64,000 nucleotides of DNA from Diprion similis (GCF_021155765.1 NC_060107.1:13750501-13814500); one strand, 5' to 3'. Shown: positions 32,001 to 44,317, counted from the first letter of the stretch. Program-made: numbers and translations. Notes: generated by a model from the sequence alone, not told the origin.

Positions 32001-33851
32001 AATCGAGCCATTATAAATTAAGGATCGTATAACCTTGCGAACAGGGTGAAAGTGGTATCGTTCTGAAGGAGCCCAAACGTGGGAAAGGGGCGAAAAATAA
32101 GGAAACAATAAAGGCGGTTGAGATATTGCAGGTCATATCATTCCAACCGAAGCCGGGAATGAATGAACTGAAATCAAGCAAGACCCACTCGGGAACACTG
32201 CATTTGTTCTTGCCAAAATCATTCAGAATTTTTTGCCGGGCACCGGACTAAGGTAACAATAGATCGTCGTACTGACTCACTGGGAACCGAAAATTGAAGT
32301 CAGAAGGTGGAGTCCTCTATCACCACGTGATTACATCTTAAATATTGTCTAGAGTAGAATTGGAGAGGCCAAGTCAGGCGCTGATAGCGACCAACGGAGT
32401 TTTGAATTTTGTGTAACACTGGAATGCAGTTGATCGAACTACGTTGAATGAGTAGAAGAGACGGTCTGAACCAAAAGTTAGAGAACGGAAAGATCGTTTA
32501 GAAAATCTCTAGTAATGTGATTTGGGCAAATGGGATGGAGGATTAAAAACACCTGACGTATTTTGAACGTATCGATTGTGAAACCATTTTCTCAAATTGT
32601 TAATATCTTATTGTTAGCTAATGTTATTCGAATATGCTTGAAATCATGTCTTTTATATAGTACGAATGTTGTTGGATTCGTGAATCCACTTCCAGAAAAA
32701 CTTCCATCGAACAGTGATCCGAAATTCACATTCGATGTTTCACTGAGAACACTCAGAATACCGAAATTGGTTGTGTGATCAATCATTTTGGTAGGGTTGT
32801 ATAAGGTGTAAAAATAAAAAGGCGAATAGAATCGGTGAATAACAACGCAGAGAATAAAATTTCTGATCCAGAATGTGTTGTAAAAATTTGGCAAGCGTAA
32901 GGAATTTTCAAGACTGCTCTTACGAGATGACGTAAGCACGTGAAGGAGTGAAAAATAAGAGAAGCTCTTCCGAAACCACTATCGACATTCATTGATTTGC
33001 CGGCTTGCTAGTGGTTTTCTTCACAAGTTTTATGCCCTTGGTTTTACGAGGAAACGAGAATAGATTACTACCGTTCAACTGCCACGACCACTAGCATTGC
33101 TCCGAAACTACTTCTCTCAGATTTTATACCCTTCTATTTTTGGTCCACGAAGATAAAGCTGCGGAGGTGCAGCAAGAAGTACAAGTGGTAAACAGGTGCA
33201 GGAGCCTAAAGATATATACTAAACATATATCAGAGTGTGTCAAATCAGGGTAACATTTTTTTTTGCTGAAACAATTTTTATTGATTTAGTATTCTAGCGG
33301 TAAATTATGTGTGGATTATTACCGAAAACATGATAATATTGGCAACAGATTTATGACAAAAACAGTCATTCTGGTATGATTATGCCGACCAATCACAATA
33401 AGTACGCGTAGCTGTCTTCACCGTGACATAGTATGAAAGGAAGTAAATTTTACTATGAAAAAAGAAAATCATTATAAATAGTCATTGAAACGGGAGACTA
33501 CACCAATAATGACAATTTGAGTTGGTAACAATGCCGTCGATTTGACTGATACCAAATGCATAAAATGAATTAAAGGGTTGAGAAATTGGTGATTCAAATC
33601 AGTGTTACTTTTTGATAGACGAGGTAGTTGGGCGTGTCAACGGGCCAGGATGGGGTCGTGGATTTTTGAACCCCTCCGGTGGCTGGAGCCGTTTCTCCGG
33701 AGGCGTTGGCAGACTGATCGGAGGAGTGTTGCCTCCTGTGAGAGACGTCGCTGCGTCCTCGGCCACCTGGTTGCTCGGTGCCTCCCTTCGCGGTGTTGTT
33801 CTCCGCCAGCTTTCGCCGGCACGCCAGCTTGTCGGAGCTCATCGTTACCAT
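26034..33851 (-). CDS. RGS7: R7-family regulator of G-protein signalling (RGS7-like), complete, 11 exons
   Basis: GTPase-activating protein for Gi/o alpha subunits, normally bound to G-beta-5 through a GGL domain in neurons. Exons: 33851-33609, 31105-31009, 30516-30466, 29691-29536, 29006-28783, 28706-28477, 27186-27073, 26954-26829, 26716-26530, 26267-26175, 26099-26034; phases agree throughout, about 528 aa. The N-terminus is novel and low-complexity and ends NYLVYQK. Then come the DEP domain (about 82-165, [20 protein letters not shown]), R7H linker ([20 protein letters not shown]), GGL (about 318-372, [12 protein letters not shown]) and RGS domain (about 385-505, [20 protein letters not shown]). 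Identity to vertebrate RGS7/6 is high, but R7 paralogues are not resolved. The start is uncertain: ATGs lie at 33908, 33851 and 33842, and a TGTTACAG acceptor-like site just downstream of 33908 suggests an upstream 5'UTR exon. Confidence 0.94.
27571..27925. mobile_element. MITE family B copy 1
   Basis: Ends TCTTTACCGACCGAGTAAAA and an inverted CTCGATCAGTAAAGA; similar sequence outside these ends extends the symmetry. It lies in an RGS7 intron. No clear target duplication was found. Confidence 0.6.
28101..28317. mobile_element. hAT-like MITE, family A copy 3
   Basis: Terminal inverted TTGAAGTTAGTAACG, with a perfect 8-bp target duplication AAAATTTG (28093-28100 and 28318-28325). It lies in an RGS7 intron. 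Confidence 0.88.
30171..30396. mobile_element. Fold-back element in an RGS7 intron
   Basis: Ends AAGGGGGGTACAGCTT and AAGCTGTACCCCCCC are inverted. The symmetry continues inward over about 60 bp (GACGGTATAAAATCAT; AGAAAATGAA pairs with TTCATTTTCT). Confidence 0.75.
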
Positions 33852-36800
33852 ATCCACGCTAAGGGAGGAGCACCATCGCCCTCCTGTAACACATGTAGCC
33901 AGTTCCATGTTAAAAACAAAAACATTCTTTTGAAATCATTTTTTCATTAGTTAGGTTAAGTTGAGTGTAAAATGTTTGGAAAATATGAGGTAACAGTTGA
34001 AGTAAGTGGATGGTTTGGCTGATCTTGATCAGCCAGTTTAAGAACTTTCTGTTGAGTTGCATTTCGGGTGAATAGAACATCGACAAATGAATTTTTTATT
34101 TTTTTTTTATTTCGAAACTTTGGTATTTAAATAACTCGATAACTGTATGATCGGTAAAATCTGAAAGTTAGATAATTCTGAGCTAAGAAAATTTGTGTCG
34201 ATTGAGACCACAATCATCGAACTCTACTAAGAACTACTCTCGAGATTTCGATTTTTTTGTTTTCAAAAGATATCGAAAACCAGTTTTCAAATTTTTCTCC
34301 TCCCCAGCAAATGACCATTCAGTGGAAGTCGATAACACGAGTCGTCTTCCTATTTTGGCTTAAAAGTATGTGAAAAGATTTTCGCTGAAATCGGTCTGTC
34401 CCATTGACTGACTTTTCCTTTTCGGTATAAAACCTGAGCTGAAAACCCTGAGCTGCTTTATTTTCAAACAACCCTGACTGTACGAGTGCTGCTGTGGCAA
34501 GCTCTACTTATAAAGTTGAATCGCACAATCCCCGCCGAGTCTTTGCAACGTCGAGGGATGAAAAGAGAGCAGCCGACCAACACTGGATGACATAATATAC
34601 GAAGAGGTGGCTGAGGGTATAACGAGACCGTAATACCAGGCAGAGAGAGCCCCTGCTGCTGATGGCAACACGAGGAGACCACGGGTTTCACCTTTCATGC
34701 TCGCCGACTTTGAACACTCCCCTATTTACCTATTTGCACGCTATTGCCGGTATCAAAGCGATTTTAGGCATATCAGAGAATTTGAATTTCAGACCTACCG
34801 GCGCCGCTTTTACGTCCGAAGGTTCACAATGGTTGTTGAATAGGGTGTTAAAAAAAAAGACGATTTTTTCTTTTTTTTTTTCTTATGCTGTCCAAAAATT
34901 GATAGTATACCTAAAACCAAAAATTTTTGGCAACAATATGAGCTCTTAATATCAATAGTAAGGTTTGCCTCTATCCATTTCTTTATTTTTTATTTAAAAA
35001 ACACGGGAAATTTTTTTTTTTTTTTTTTGAATTTTTATTACTTTGGAACGGTTCATCGTAACAACAATCTGAAAAAAGAGATTTGTAGGAAATTTTACGT
35101 TCTACAAAAAAACGTCTGAAGATCAAAGTTCCTCAGATCAACCGTTTCAAAGATATCAGCGATAAAAAATAACACTAATAAAAAATTTCAAATATTTTCC
35201 AATAAAACTAGAAAAAAATATCATATGCCATATTTATATTATTATTATATTAGTTTACAGTCTCAGGTTAACAGAATTAAAGTAATTTTACATAAAAAAT
35301 AATATCTAAAAATTATTCACAATAAGGTTCACAATGGTTGTTGAATTCCTGGAATCAAGCGACAGTTTTCAATGGAAAGCACGGTTAAAATTCAAACTAC
35401 GATCCATTCTTTCCGTTCAAGTATATTGTGACATATTAGTCTTCAATTAAATATAATCAATTGTGTTTTCTAATAATCATCTGCCTGTTTAATGACCAAT
35501 CGATTGTTGTGTCCGCTATTCTATCCTCATTTCGTAGATCATATTTGACTCATCCGAAATGATTCCATACTCTAAAAGGTACAAGGAAAACGAAAAATTC
35601 CTCTGACATTGTCTGTATCAAGTATGGATTACTCCAGAAACACACGGTGATTTATTTGCTAGCAATTAGCTGACAATTGAAATGGACTGATTGTGAGTGA
35701 ATGATACATTGAATTGAGTTCAATCTTACTTCCATCTGTGACAAAAAAGCAAACTTAAATTTAAATTGAAAAAATGGCACGATCAGGTAACAGTAAAAGT
35801 CTCCCTGCCATGATTGTTTCCACAAAGACACGAGCAATATATCGTGAATAATATTTTTCACGTGATAGTCTCTATAGGTAAATGTCTATATTTAACCGCA
35901 ACAGCGGATGTAACGATCGAGGGTCTTTCTCGCACGTTCGATATACCACCACCTCTTCTTGCTACGGTTGATTGAACACGGGGAACATATTTGTTTCGAT
36001 AAAGTTACTTGCAACCGAATGCCATAGCAATTGATAAGAAATTTTCAACGTAGCTACTTGAACTGAAAATGTGCTTTTGTTCCAAGTACCATTACCCACG
36101 CAAGTTTCAAAATTTGAATTTGATGTTCACTGTTTGCAGAAAACAAGTGAAGAGGCAGGCATGTTCTTTGAGAAAGATGATAATGTACAAATTGTTTCAT
36201 CTACCGAGAGAAAACAATGAAACTTTTTGAGAAAAAAATTCCATGACTTTTTCAGATTTTCCAGGACCTAAAACCTAGTTTTCCCTGACATTTTCCCAGT
36301 TCTAGTTAGTTACCAAGACCTAAATCTCTCTGAATCCCATAGGATTTGGGACGAGCTTCTTCGCCAAGCTTTTGCAAATTATCACATCTGCAATTTGAAA
36401 TTGAATAAATATCACTGCCAACATAACCTCCATGAGCCACACGTTTGACAGCTGATTGGGGAGGCAGATTAACGATGTTCAATCTGCTAATTGTATGTTT
36501 GACCATTTCCTCTCGGTATATCGAATTCTTGATTTTCTCGTTACGAATGAAGCTGACATAGCTGTAGTTTATTTATCTGTGTATAAGAGAGAGGCTCACA
36601 TCCATATTAATCATTCACGTAGCAGTATAACTCGCTCGCAGGTGAGCCAAGGTACGGTTTCTGTATTTATGAACCAGCGGGATCTTGTCTCTGCACCACA
36701 AGCCATTGTTTATTCAAACTCTGCAACCGTTCATGAATATATAACCTTGAACTCTTTTGGCAAAATTTATATTTTACCGACCGTGATTGCGCAACGGCAA

Positions 36801-36945
36801 GAATGAATATTCGGCGATCTTTTTAACAGGATAACAATTATTTCGTTTTCATGAGGTGATTTCCTGCACTAAAAACTAAATAGAAGGCGAAATAATTGGT
36901 TCTTGACCTCAGTTTGACGAATGAAGTGAAATCTTGGATGTAAAA

Positions 36946-37019
36946 AAAATAGTATATTTGAACCTGTTCATTCATGCAATGATTTGTACCGATTCTAACA
37001 GGTTCAAATATACTATTTT
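36946..37019. repeat. Perfect 23-bp inverted repeat, 28-nt loop
   Basis: 36946-36968 and 36997-37019 are exact reverse complements (core TAGTATATTTGAACCTGTT). It could be a short fold-back element or a small-RNA hairpin. The perfect stem fits a transposon relic better than a conserved miRNA precursor, and I recognise no known miRNA seed. Confidence 0.85.
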
Positions 37020-37706
37020 CGTACTGAGGGGGGCCCACGTCTCGGGCAGAAAAGTTAAAAAAGAATTTTGTTTTACGACAACGCTGGTCAGGGGCAGACG
37101 GACAAATATCCAAACATTATACCAACTTAACGTAATTGATATTATGTATCCCGTTTTTATTACATAAGTAAGGTTAACGTGACGAAGAACTGATTATAAA
37201 AAAATCGGAATTTCGTCATGCTAGAATGACTGGATTAGTTGTCTTTTCACAATATGAGTATATTTTTCTTTATTATGGTTTAAAAAAATTCGTAAAATCC
37301 TGAAGTTCGAAATAACGATTTATTTATAAAAATCCATCGTTACAATACCCTCACGAACTTCAACTCCATAAATCTTCTGCCTGGTTTCCTGTTTTATTTT
37401 ATTTTCCTCCACCAGAGCTAAACCTTGCCACAATCTCGTCGATACATGAATATATATGTTATTCTGGTATGCACACGAGGCTCGACTTTCCGACGATGAG
37501 TTGTATATTTTTGTGTGAGGTAACATTCGCCGCGGTGATGTCCAGCACGTGTTATAATTCATCCCAACTTTACGAGCCAGATTCTGGCACGTGTTTCGTA
37601 CTTCCTGGATATAAAACAAATGTCTAAAGTCGGCTCCACACTGCCAGTAGTATATTTGACGAGAACATGAATACTCGAGCATTTAACAAATGGTGCGAAA
37701 GTAACA

Positions 37707-37802
37707 CCCCCCCCCCCCCCCCCCCTCCCAGCCACATTTCTCTACAGGAGCAAAAATCAACTGTACGAATAGCAGAAAAAAAAAACAAAAAAAAAAAAAA
37801 AA
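37707..37802. repeat. Poly-C (19) and poly-A tracts
   Basis: C19 at 37707-37725 and an almost pure A tract at 37777-37802. The G-rich strand could form a quadruplex or i-motif pair, and run lengths may be sequencing-limited. Confidence 0.85.
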
Positions 37803-38713
37803 CAATTGACAACCCATTAAATATTATAGCCGGCTGAATTGGCATCGTTCATCCCTCTATCAGAACTGACAATAAGTCAGATCGAACTCCTTTAATTGTT
37901 ACTATCGTTTACACCCTTTACACCCCATCTCGTCACATCTCGGTTACCTTCGAGATTTTGCGAAATTGTACAGGATTTGCTTAACGTCGATACATTTTCC
38001 TTTCACTTTGAAGAATCTTGACGAGATTTCGAAAGTTGGATAGATAATCTCGAGTGAAACACTCCGATATTTTATAAAAAAAATTTTAAATCATTGTCAT
38101 CTTTTGGCCTCTCGCGCGTAAAAATGTAATTCACATCGTTCCGCAGAATTTGATTAAAAACATCGTAATTCAGAATCTGGTTTAACGTTATATGCACCTC
38201 AGTTTGATTCGAAAAATTGTATCCTATAAATTGTTTCAGCAAAAAGTTACGCTGTAATTTAACAAACTTTTTATACATGTAATTTTTGAGTACTTGAAGC
38301 AGATTCTAATAAACTTTTGGCTTCAATGTTCATCACGTTTACTTAAATATAGTTAGTTTTTAATAATTATTAATCGGTGAATCTTGCCCAGAATTGAGAT
38401 ATAATATGAAAAAGAATATTAATTGCATCTCATGTTAACGTGAAATTAAATCTTGATTGGATTTAATAAGGTAACTAGTACCAATATCATTTCAAAAATT
38501 AAGTATCCCAAGTACTTGCACTGTCTTAAATAATTTATTTTCACAAAATTTGATTTCATTTGAAAGACGATATTATAGTAAAGCAAATCCTGAGACCCGA
38601 TGTTATTGCAATAAATTCTGAAATACGATGTTGTACTGCTCAATTATCAATACGACTTACACAGGTCAAAGATAAAAAAAATATATACATTATACATCAT
38701 ATTCGTAGTATCT

Positions 38714-38716
<3 letters not shown>

Positions 38717-38768
<52 letters not shown>
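38717..38768. repeat. (AT)26 microsatellite
   Basis: Pure AT run about 300 bp upstream of the TATA box of the secreted-protein gene. Confidence 0.97.
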
Positions 38769-38770
<2 letters not shown>

Positions 38771-39018
38771 AGTAATGAAAGAAAATCATGTTTCGTGAGA
38801 AATTTATTGTTCATAATGATAATAAATAGTCTATACGCAATACCCCCTCCCCTTAGCGTATATGTATATATATTATTCATTGTGCCAAACGGTGAAGAAC
38901 ATGAGGGAGATCACCGCGGTATCTGTTTGCATAAGACAACTCGATACCATACATACAAAGAATGAAAAAATCCCCGCGAAGTCGATGCGTGTCTTTTGCT
39001 CAAGCTCGTTCGATGCCG

Positions 39019-39060
39019 AGTATAAATAGGCCTGGATATTGAGGACGGAGCATGAAATAG
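39019..39060 (+). promoter_or_regulatory. TATA-box core promoter of the secreted-protein gene
   Basis: TATAAATA at 39021-39028 lies 55 bp upstream of the ATG at 39083, so transcription should begin near 39050. A three-codon upstream ORF (ATG AAA TAG, 39052-39060) lies at or just inside the predicted 5' end. Confidence 0.55.
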
Positions 39061-39082
39061 TATCGAGACGGCTTCGATCGAT

Positions 39083-41067
39083 ATGTATTCCTCATCGACA
39101 AGTTCTTTCGCCGTGATGGCGATCTTCGCCTGCATTGGAACTCTGCAGATTGAGGCTTCGCCGAGCCCCATTCGGTACGTAACACCAAAACCAGGAATTG
39201 ACTACAAGATTCGTACAGTGACGCCAAATCCCAGGATTCGATATCTTCGATCTTTGGATGAGGAAGGACTTCTGGGAAATCCCATCGAAAATGAGGATTT
39301 GATAAGGTAAGATTTCCATGCGGGAATAGCTGCAGCTTTTTTTTAACCCTTTCAGTCACGCAATCAGGATTTTTCTTTTCTTTTTTTTTTTTTGCCACGG
39401 AAGTGAAATTATACCTTTCAAAAATTTAATAAGACTAAAAACCCATAAAATGGGGTGAAAACGGGGTGATTTATCAAAATTGTTTTAGACATCATTCTTG
39501 AATGAAAGTTATACGAATATTTGTTTCGAAACGGTACAATTTTAGGCCGAGAATAGGTGCAACTCCCACTAACTACTATCTATGTGCATCCCCGTAAGAA
39601 GAGTGAAAACTACCCCTATGCATTGAATTTTGTAAATCTAATGGTCATTTGAAATCTCTGTTTGTCAATCACAGAATTTCAAGCGTTTTTAGTATAAGTT
39701 TATTGCCAAGTTTCTCCGCTAACAAATTACATTCACAACAAATCGTAATCACTCCAAGGTTTAAGTTTTTTTTTTATCGGAGAATGCGTAACACTTCAGA
39801 ATTTTGCATGGAATATAAAGGAAAAAAATTACAAAAAAAGGTGCCACTATAACGGCTTATGAGGCTGAAAGGATAAAAAAATGAATAAAGCAACTGAAAA
39901 GTGACGCGTGAAATTATTAAGACCGAAAGTTTCTCGCAACAGTGAAAAACAGTTGTTAAAGCTCCAACAGAGCGAAGCCAGCTCGAATATTAAAAAAATT
40001 ATAATTATCAACAATGATTTTTTCGCTTTACAATAAAACTTCTGTATCGTAAATTAGGCATTTCACGACGATCTTGATTATCCAAGTTTTTATAGTCTGG
40101 GATATTTAACTGATTTGTACAACTTATAAACGTGAAATAATTCTACACCAATCGATTCCACCCTCTCCTTCAGAGTTAACACTACCTACTTCAAACTCGT
40201 GCAACGTTTTTATTCTTTATTAGACTGGAATTTCATGAGCAGCAGCAAAACGTAGCAGCAACAGCCGCATTTCCCACCATCCAAGCATTCTGATGGCTGT
40301 CTAACCTAACCTAACATTAATCAGCCAATCAGAATGCTTGGATGGTGGGAAATCTGGTTGACTAACCTAACCTAGCCTAACCTAAGCTTAGTCAACCAAT
40401 CAGAATGCTTGGATGGTGGGAAATCTGGTTGACTAACCTAACCTAGCCTAACCTAAGCTTAGTCAACCAATCAGAATGCTTGGATGGTGGGAAATGCTGC
40501 CGCTGCTGCTACTTTTGCTGCTCGTGAAATTACAGCCTTAGTCCATCAACCGATTCTGAAATTTTTCACGTCAACGTCACAATTGGTTACTTCAAGTTTC
40601 AAATATTGGAAAATGAGATATCCCTTTGCCAGTTGATTGTGAAGTACCAACTTATAAGTGTCAGAACCTGTGTTTGATCAAACTGACGACGATTCAACTG
40701 ATTATTGAAATTCTTAACAGTTATCCTGGGCGGCTTCTACCGAATGTAGAAACTTTAACCTTCGCACAACCTGCCGATGAATATGTTCCGGAAGCCAAGA
40801 ATTCCGTCGAAATTAAGGATGAACACGCCATCAGTAGACGAAGTCCGGAGTGAGTCTTTTCGTCATAAAAATATCAGATTATAACAGATTCGCATAGAGA
40901 TACATTCATCTCGAAATAACACTTACAGTAGACTTAATGATACGTTGCTTTGTAGGCGAGTTGTCATCAATTATAAACCACCACCTCCAAATGGGCCACG
41001 TTACGCCCGCTCAGCGAATGCTGAAGAAGCTGAAGAATTTGTGATGCCGTACGAAGACGAAGAATAA
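39083..41067 (+). CDS. Unrecognised secreted protein, 154 aa, 3 exons
   Basis: Exons 39083-39306, 40721-40849 and 40956-41067 join in phase (2, 2) through GTAAGA and GTGAGT donors and AACAG and TTGTAG acceptors. The protein starts with a clear signal peptide (MYSSSTSSFAVMAIFACIG, cleavage probably after IEA). The mature part has two similar short segments, RYVTPKPGI and RTVTPNPRI, then an Arg-Arg site (AISRRSPE), a proline run (KPPPPNGPRYARS) and a very acidic tail ending VMPYEDEE. It has no cysteines after the signal, no membrane segment and no domain I know. AATAAA lies just after the stop (around 41068-41080). Arg-Arg and single-Arg sites could make it a processed peptide precursor, but that is inference. 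Intron 1 carries a Harbinger-like element. Confidence 0.72.
40223..40537. mobile_element. Harbinger-like fold-back element in intron 1 of the secreted-protein gene
   Basis: Terminal inverted repeats (GACTGGAATTTCATGAGCAG and its near-complement), flanked by TTA (40220-40222, 40538-40540). Inside, a 71-bp unit is tandemly repeated (AGAATGCTTGG at 40331, 40402 and 40473). It carries runs of CCTAA, like the insect telomere repeat, and the motif GATGGTGGGAAAT, which also occurs inverted near the left end. Confidence 0.82.
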
Positions 41068-41893
41068 AAACAATAAAATTGTTGCTAAGATAAATCAAAT
41101 TTTATTTATCACTCAACTAATGAGTCTACTTATATATATACACAGATGCAAACTGATTTGAATATTTTAATGGTGATAAAATTTTTAACCTGTTTTTGAA
41201 TAAATTAGAAAAGTTATCGATGTGAAAAACTCGCATTTTTGTATTCAAACCAATGAAGTTTCTGAGGATGAATTTTTAGAAAAAATCGGTACTTAACAAC
41301 TCATATTTTGAAAACTAAACTGCCTCAAAATTACTCCGAAGTTGTTAAATAGTGATTTTTATTTCAACATTTTGTTATTCCGAAGATGATGGTTCCCGAA
41401 ATATCGGGCGACTTTTTTTTTTGTAATTTTGTCATGACTCATGAGGTAGTCGTGCATTTAGTACATACCTATTCATCAAATTATTACATTTGAAACCGAA
41501 AAAATTCTTTTCTAAGAATACAAAAATAGAAAATACTGAAATTGTAAATAAAAGTTTTTGTACCAGTGCCTTATTTGACAAGACGTTTGCTTTTGCTCTA
41601 CAATTTTAGCACATGCGCATTGTACATTTCGACGGTTATAGCTATTCACTGTCTATAAATTATGTATGATAAGACCAGATTTGATACCGACAAAATTTGG
41701 ATCTAATTAGATCCAATTACATCTGAGTAGATCAGATAACGTTTACTAACTTCAATCTCATCCTGATCAACAGTTCCGTTCGAATCCGAATTGAGTATAA
41801 CTTTTCACGATGAAAAAAAGCGGATCGTCACGCAGGTAGTTGACATTCAGAAGTCAAGCCGTGTCTACATACGTTAACGTGGTTCTTATTTTC

Positions 41894-42164
41894 GTTATGT
41901 CAGAATTTCTTCGCGCTAACCCCCAAAAAGTAATCATGTTGTAAATGTATAAAAAAAAAATCAGGCTAAATCCGAAAAAAATTTCGATAAATTTAACACG
42001 CCCCTCCAAGTAGTCGAATTTTATAGGAAAAAAATTATTATATGATAGAAAAAATTCCTTTCTAATTTCTTTCTCAGAAATTTTTTTGGATTTAGTCTGA
42101 ATTTTTTTTATATACAAGATGATTACTTTTTTTAGGGATGAGCGCGAAGAAATTCCAACATGAC
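41894..42164. mobile_element. Fold-back element, arms about 90 bp
   Basis: The left arm GAATTTCTTCGCGCT and on through AAAAGTAATCATGTTG pairs with the right arm ending AGCGCGAAGAAATTC. The loop is AT-rich. It accounts for the ORFs in this stretch. Confidence 0.8.
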
Positions 42165-42888
42165 CCAAATAAGCACCATCCTAATATACACACATACCAC
42201 GTCTGCGTGAATATTGGCACGGCTATATAACTCCCTCGCAGGGTTATCCTCGCAAAAGTCAAGGGTGACATTTCCTCGTTTCCTTGCCTCCAGAGTCCCG
42301 AGCAATGCAAGCAACCAGGGGACAGAATGCTCATAACCTTGGGGAGGAATTTCTTTCGTTCGAAACCCGTGCGGTTAGAAGTCCTCGGTTGTTTTCACGT
42401 TTCCGGTGTGCTCCACGTGGCACCCTAGTCGTTTCAAGGGTTTGACCTCGCTTGCGAATCGCATGATTTGGTCCGATGACCTTGCATATGCGTGACTGTT
42501 CGCATTTCCAGTTTCTCCCTTTTCGCCTTTTCAGGGATTCGCTGATTTTTAAACCGTGCTCACGCAAACTTTCCGAAATGTCGCAATGGGCGACAAACCT
42601 TCTGTATCGGTGTCCTGTCACGATTAAATCCGGGGATCCATAGATCGTTGTTGGTGGTTTTCGATTGGTATGGCGAAATCAGGAAATCTGACGAGGTTCA
42701 AGTTAGTGCAGACGTTGAAGTAACGCAACATTTGGAAAAAGATTACCTACTATTTCACAATTTTAGAGTCATGAGTTTCCAAGGAGTTTTAAACGAGGTT
42801 TTCAGAAATGATCAATTTTGCTTTTTTATAATCAATTTAATTTCGGACAATCTTAATGTAGCGAAGTAAATATTTTTCCTAAACATGC

Positions 42889-42925
42889 GTCGTTACAATA
42901 ACGTTACTAACTTTAACCTCATTGA
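42889..42925. mobile_element. Solo terminus of MITE family A
   Basis: CGTTACTAACTTTAACCTCA matches the right end of family A; no left end was found. Similar partial ends occur near 41735-41765 and 61798-61815. Confidence 0.5.
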
Positions 42926-43864
42926 TTGAAAAGAATGTCCTGCAAACAATGTTCGAGTTTGATCGGAATTTAATGTTCCCGTTACTTTTGTGATTCGATG
43001 TTGAAATTGGAAGAATGGATGTTGCCTGAGTAGCTAGTCATACATATAATTTGAGAGTATGTATTTATGTACTACATACCTACAACATTGGGAGATTATG
43101 CGTGAATGTCGCATCGATCTATTCGTCTACTACAGGGTGGGCCCAATTCTCTCCAACCCAAGTAAATTCACTGGATTTTACCCGAAAAAACCAGGTCTAA
43201 AACAACATTATTTTTTTCTTTCAATACGTGTTTTGTTTAATAAATGTGAAAGAGTATATTTTTAGGTTATATGTGTTTAATATATATTGAAAAATATCAA
43301 AACGAATGATTGACCTTAAAACAATATCTTATAGTAACTTAAATATTAGTTTGCATATCACAAAATCGCTACTAGACAAAAACTGTAGTAACGCACTTGT
43401 AGAAACAATAAATTATTTATAGTTTGGGTTTGATCAATAAATAATTAATAAAATAAGCAAATACCTTACATAACTAATTCCATGTTCAATAGTAACATTA
43501 ACAATGATGCAACGATTAATGCATCACAAAAACGTAATGAATGGTTGAAAAGGAAATAAAGGAAGGAAAAACCTCCTCAAAAAATCTGGATTTTCGTCTA
43601 CCCTGGTCTACTATCCGACCTTTTTTTGATCAGGATTGAAATACGAAGATAAATCCTTCAGTTTATAGACGAGTATAATATACTGTTAAGACTGCGTAAT
43701 GAATAATTAATTTTTCCGATCAATTTTTAGTACATACATCAAGCTGCACGTAGAAAATACACACGATAACTAAGAAAAAAATTGCACATATGAGTGTGAG
43801 TATGTTCTATACGTTAGTTTACAGGTATATGTATATCTGGGACGTACTACAGGGTCGCCGGTAA

Positions 43865-44059
43865 TCAATACTCTTCGTCCTCATCCCTCGCACCATCCGC
43901 TGGCTGTCCCTGTAGCCCTGTTGCCATCTCCCTGCCCCATGTTGCTATCCTCAACAATTAAAATTTTCTGGTTATGGCTCCTACGTTATTACCGGCTGAC
44001 CACACTGACCGCGAACCGCACAGCGACGCGACGGACAGAAGGACGAATATCAGATCCAT
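43865..44059 (-). CDS. Candidate small secreted peptide, 48 aa, 2 exons
   Basis: Exon 1 (44059-43993) encodes a signal-peptide-like MDLIFVLLSVASLCGS and ends at a GTAATA donor. Exon 2 (43944-43865), after GGATAG, gives ATWGREMATGLQGQPADGAR and an acidic DEDEEY end. TATAAA lies about 40 bp upstream of the ATG near 44100. The implied intron is only 48 nt, unusually short, and the open frame also extends upstream of the ATG, so this model is weak. Confidence 0.25.
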
Positions 44060-44317
44060 AGATCGCTGCGGGGTCCTGCTGCCTAATATTAGGCGTTTAT
44101 ATCCGTCACGCGTTTCTGGCTCCCAGCCTTTGAAGAGGACTATAACTACAGGATCTATAGCTTTGAGGTCATATTCGTGCCGTTGGTCTTGGAATTTCTC
44201 CTTCAAGGGTAACGGTAGAGTTAATAAATTCTTCGTCAAAGAAGGATGAAGTATACTTGATCACTCCTTGATTAGGTGTGCAAATAAAAAATTACATTAG
44301 TATCGTCAGATAGAATG

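Larger units (their letters stand above)
33910..39018. other. Intergenic upstream of RGS7
   Basis: May hold RGS7 5'UTR exons and promoter; none could be fixed. Contains the 23-bp hairpin (36946-37019) and the homopolymer pair at 37707-37802. Confidence 0.4.

Noticed and set aside
40300..40470. Interstitial telomere tract
   Set aside because: CCTAA runs are only two to three units long and lie inside a TTA-flanked transposon-like element.
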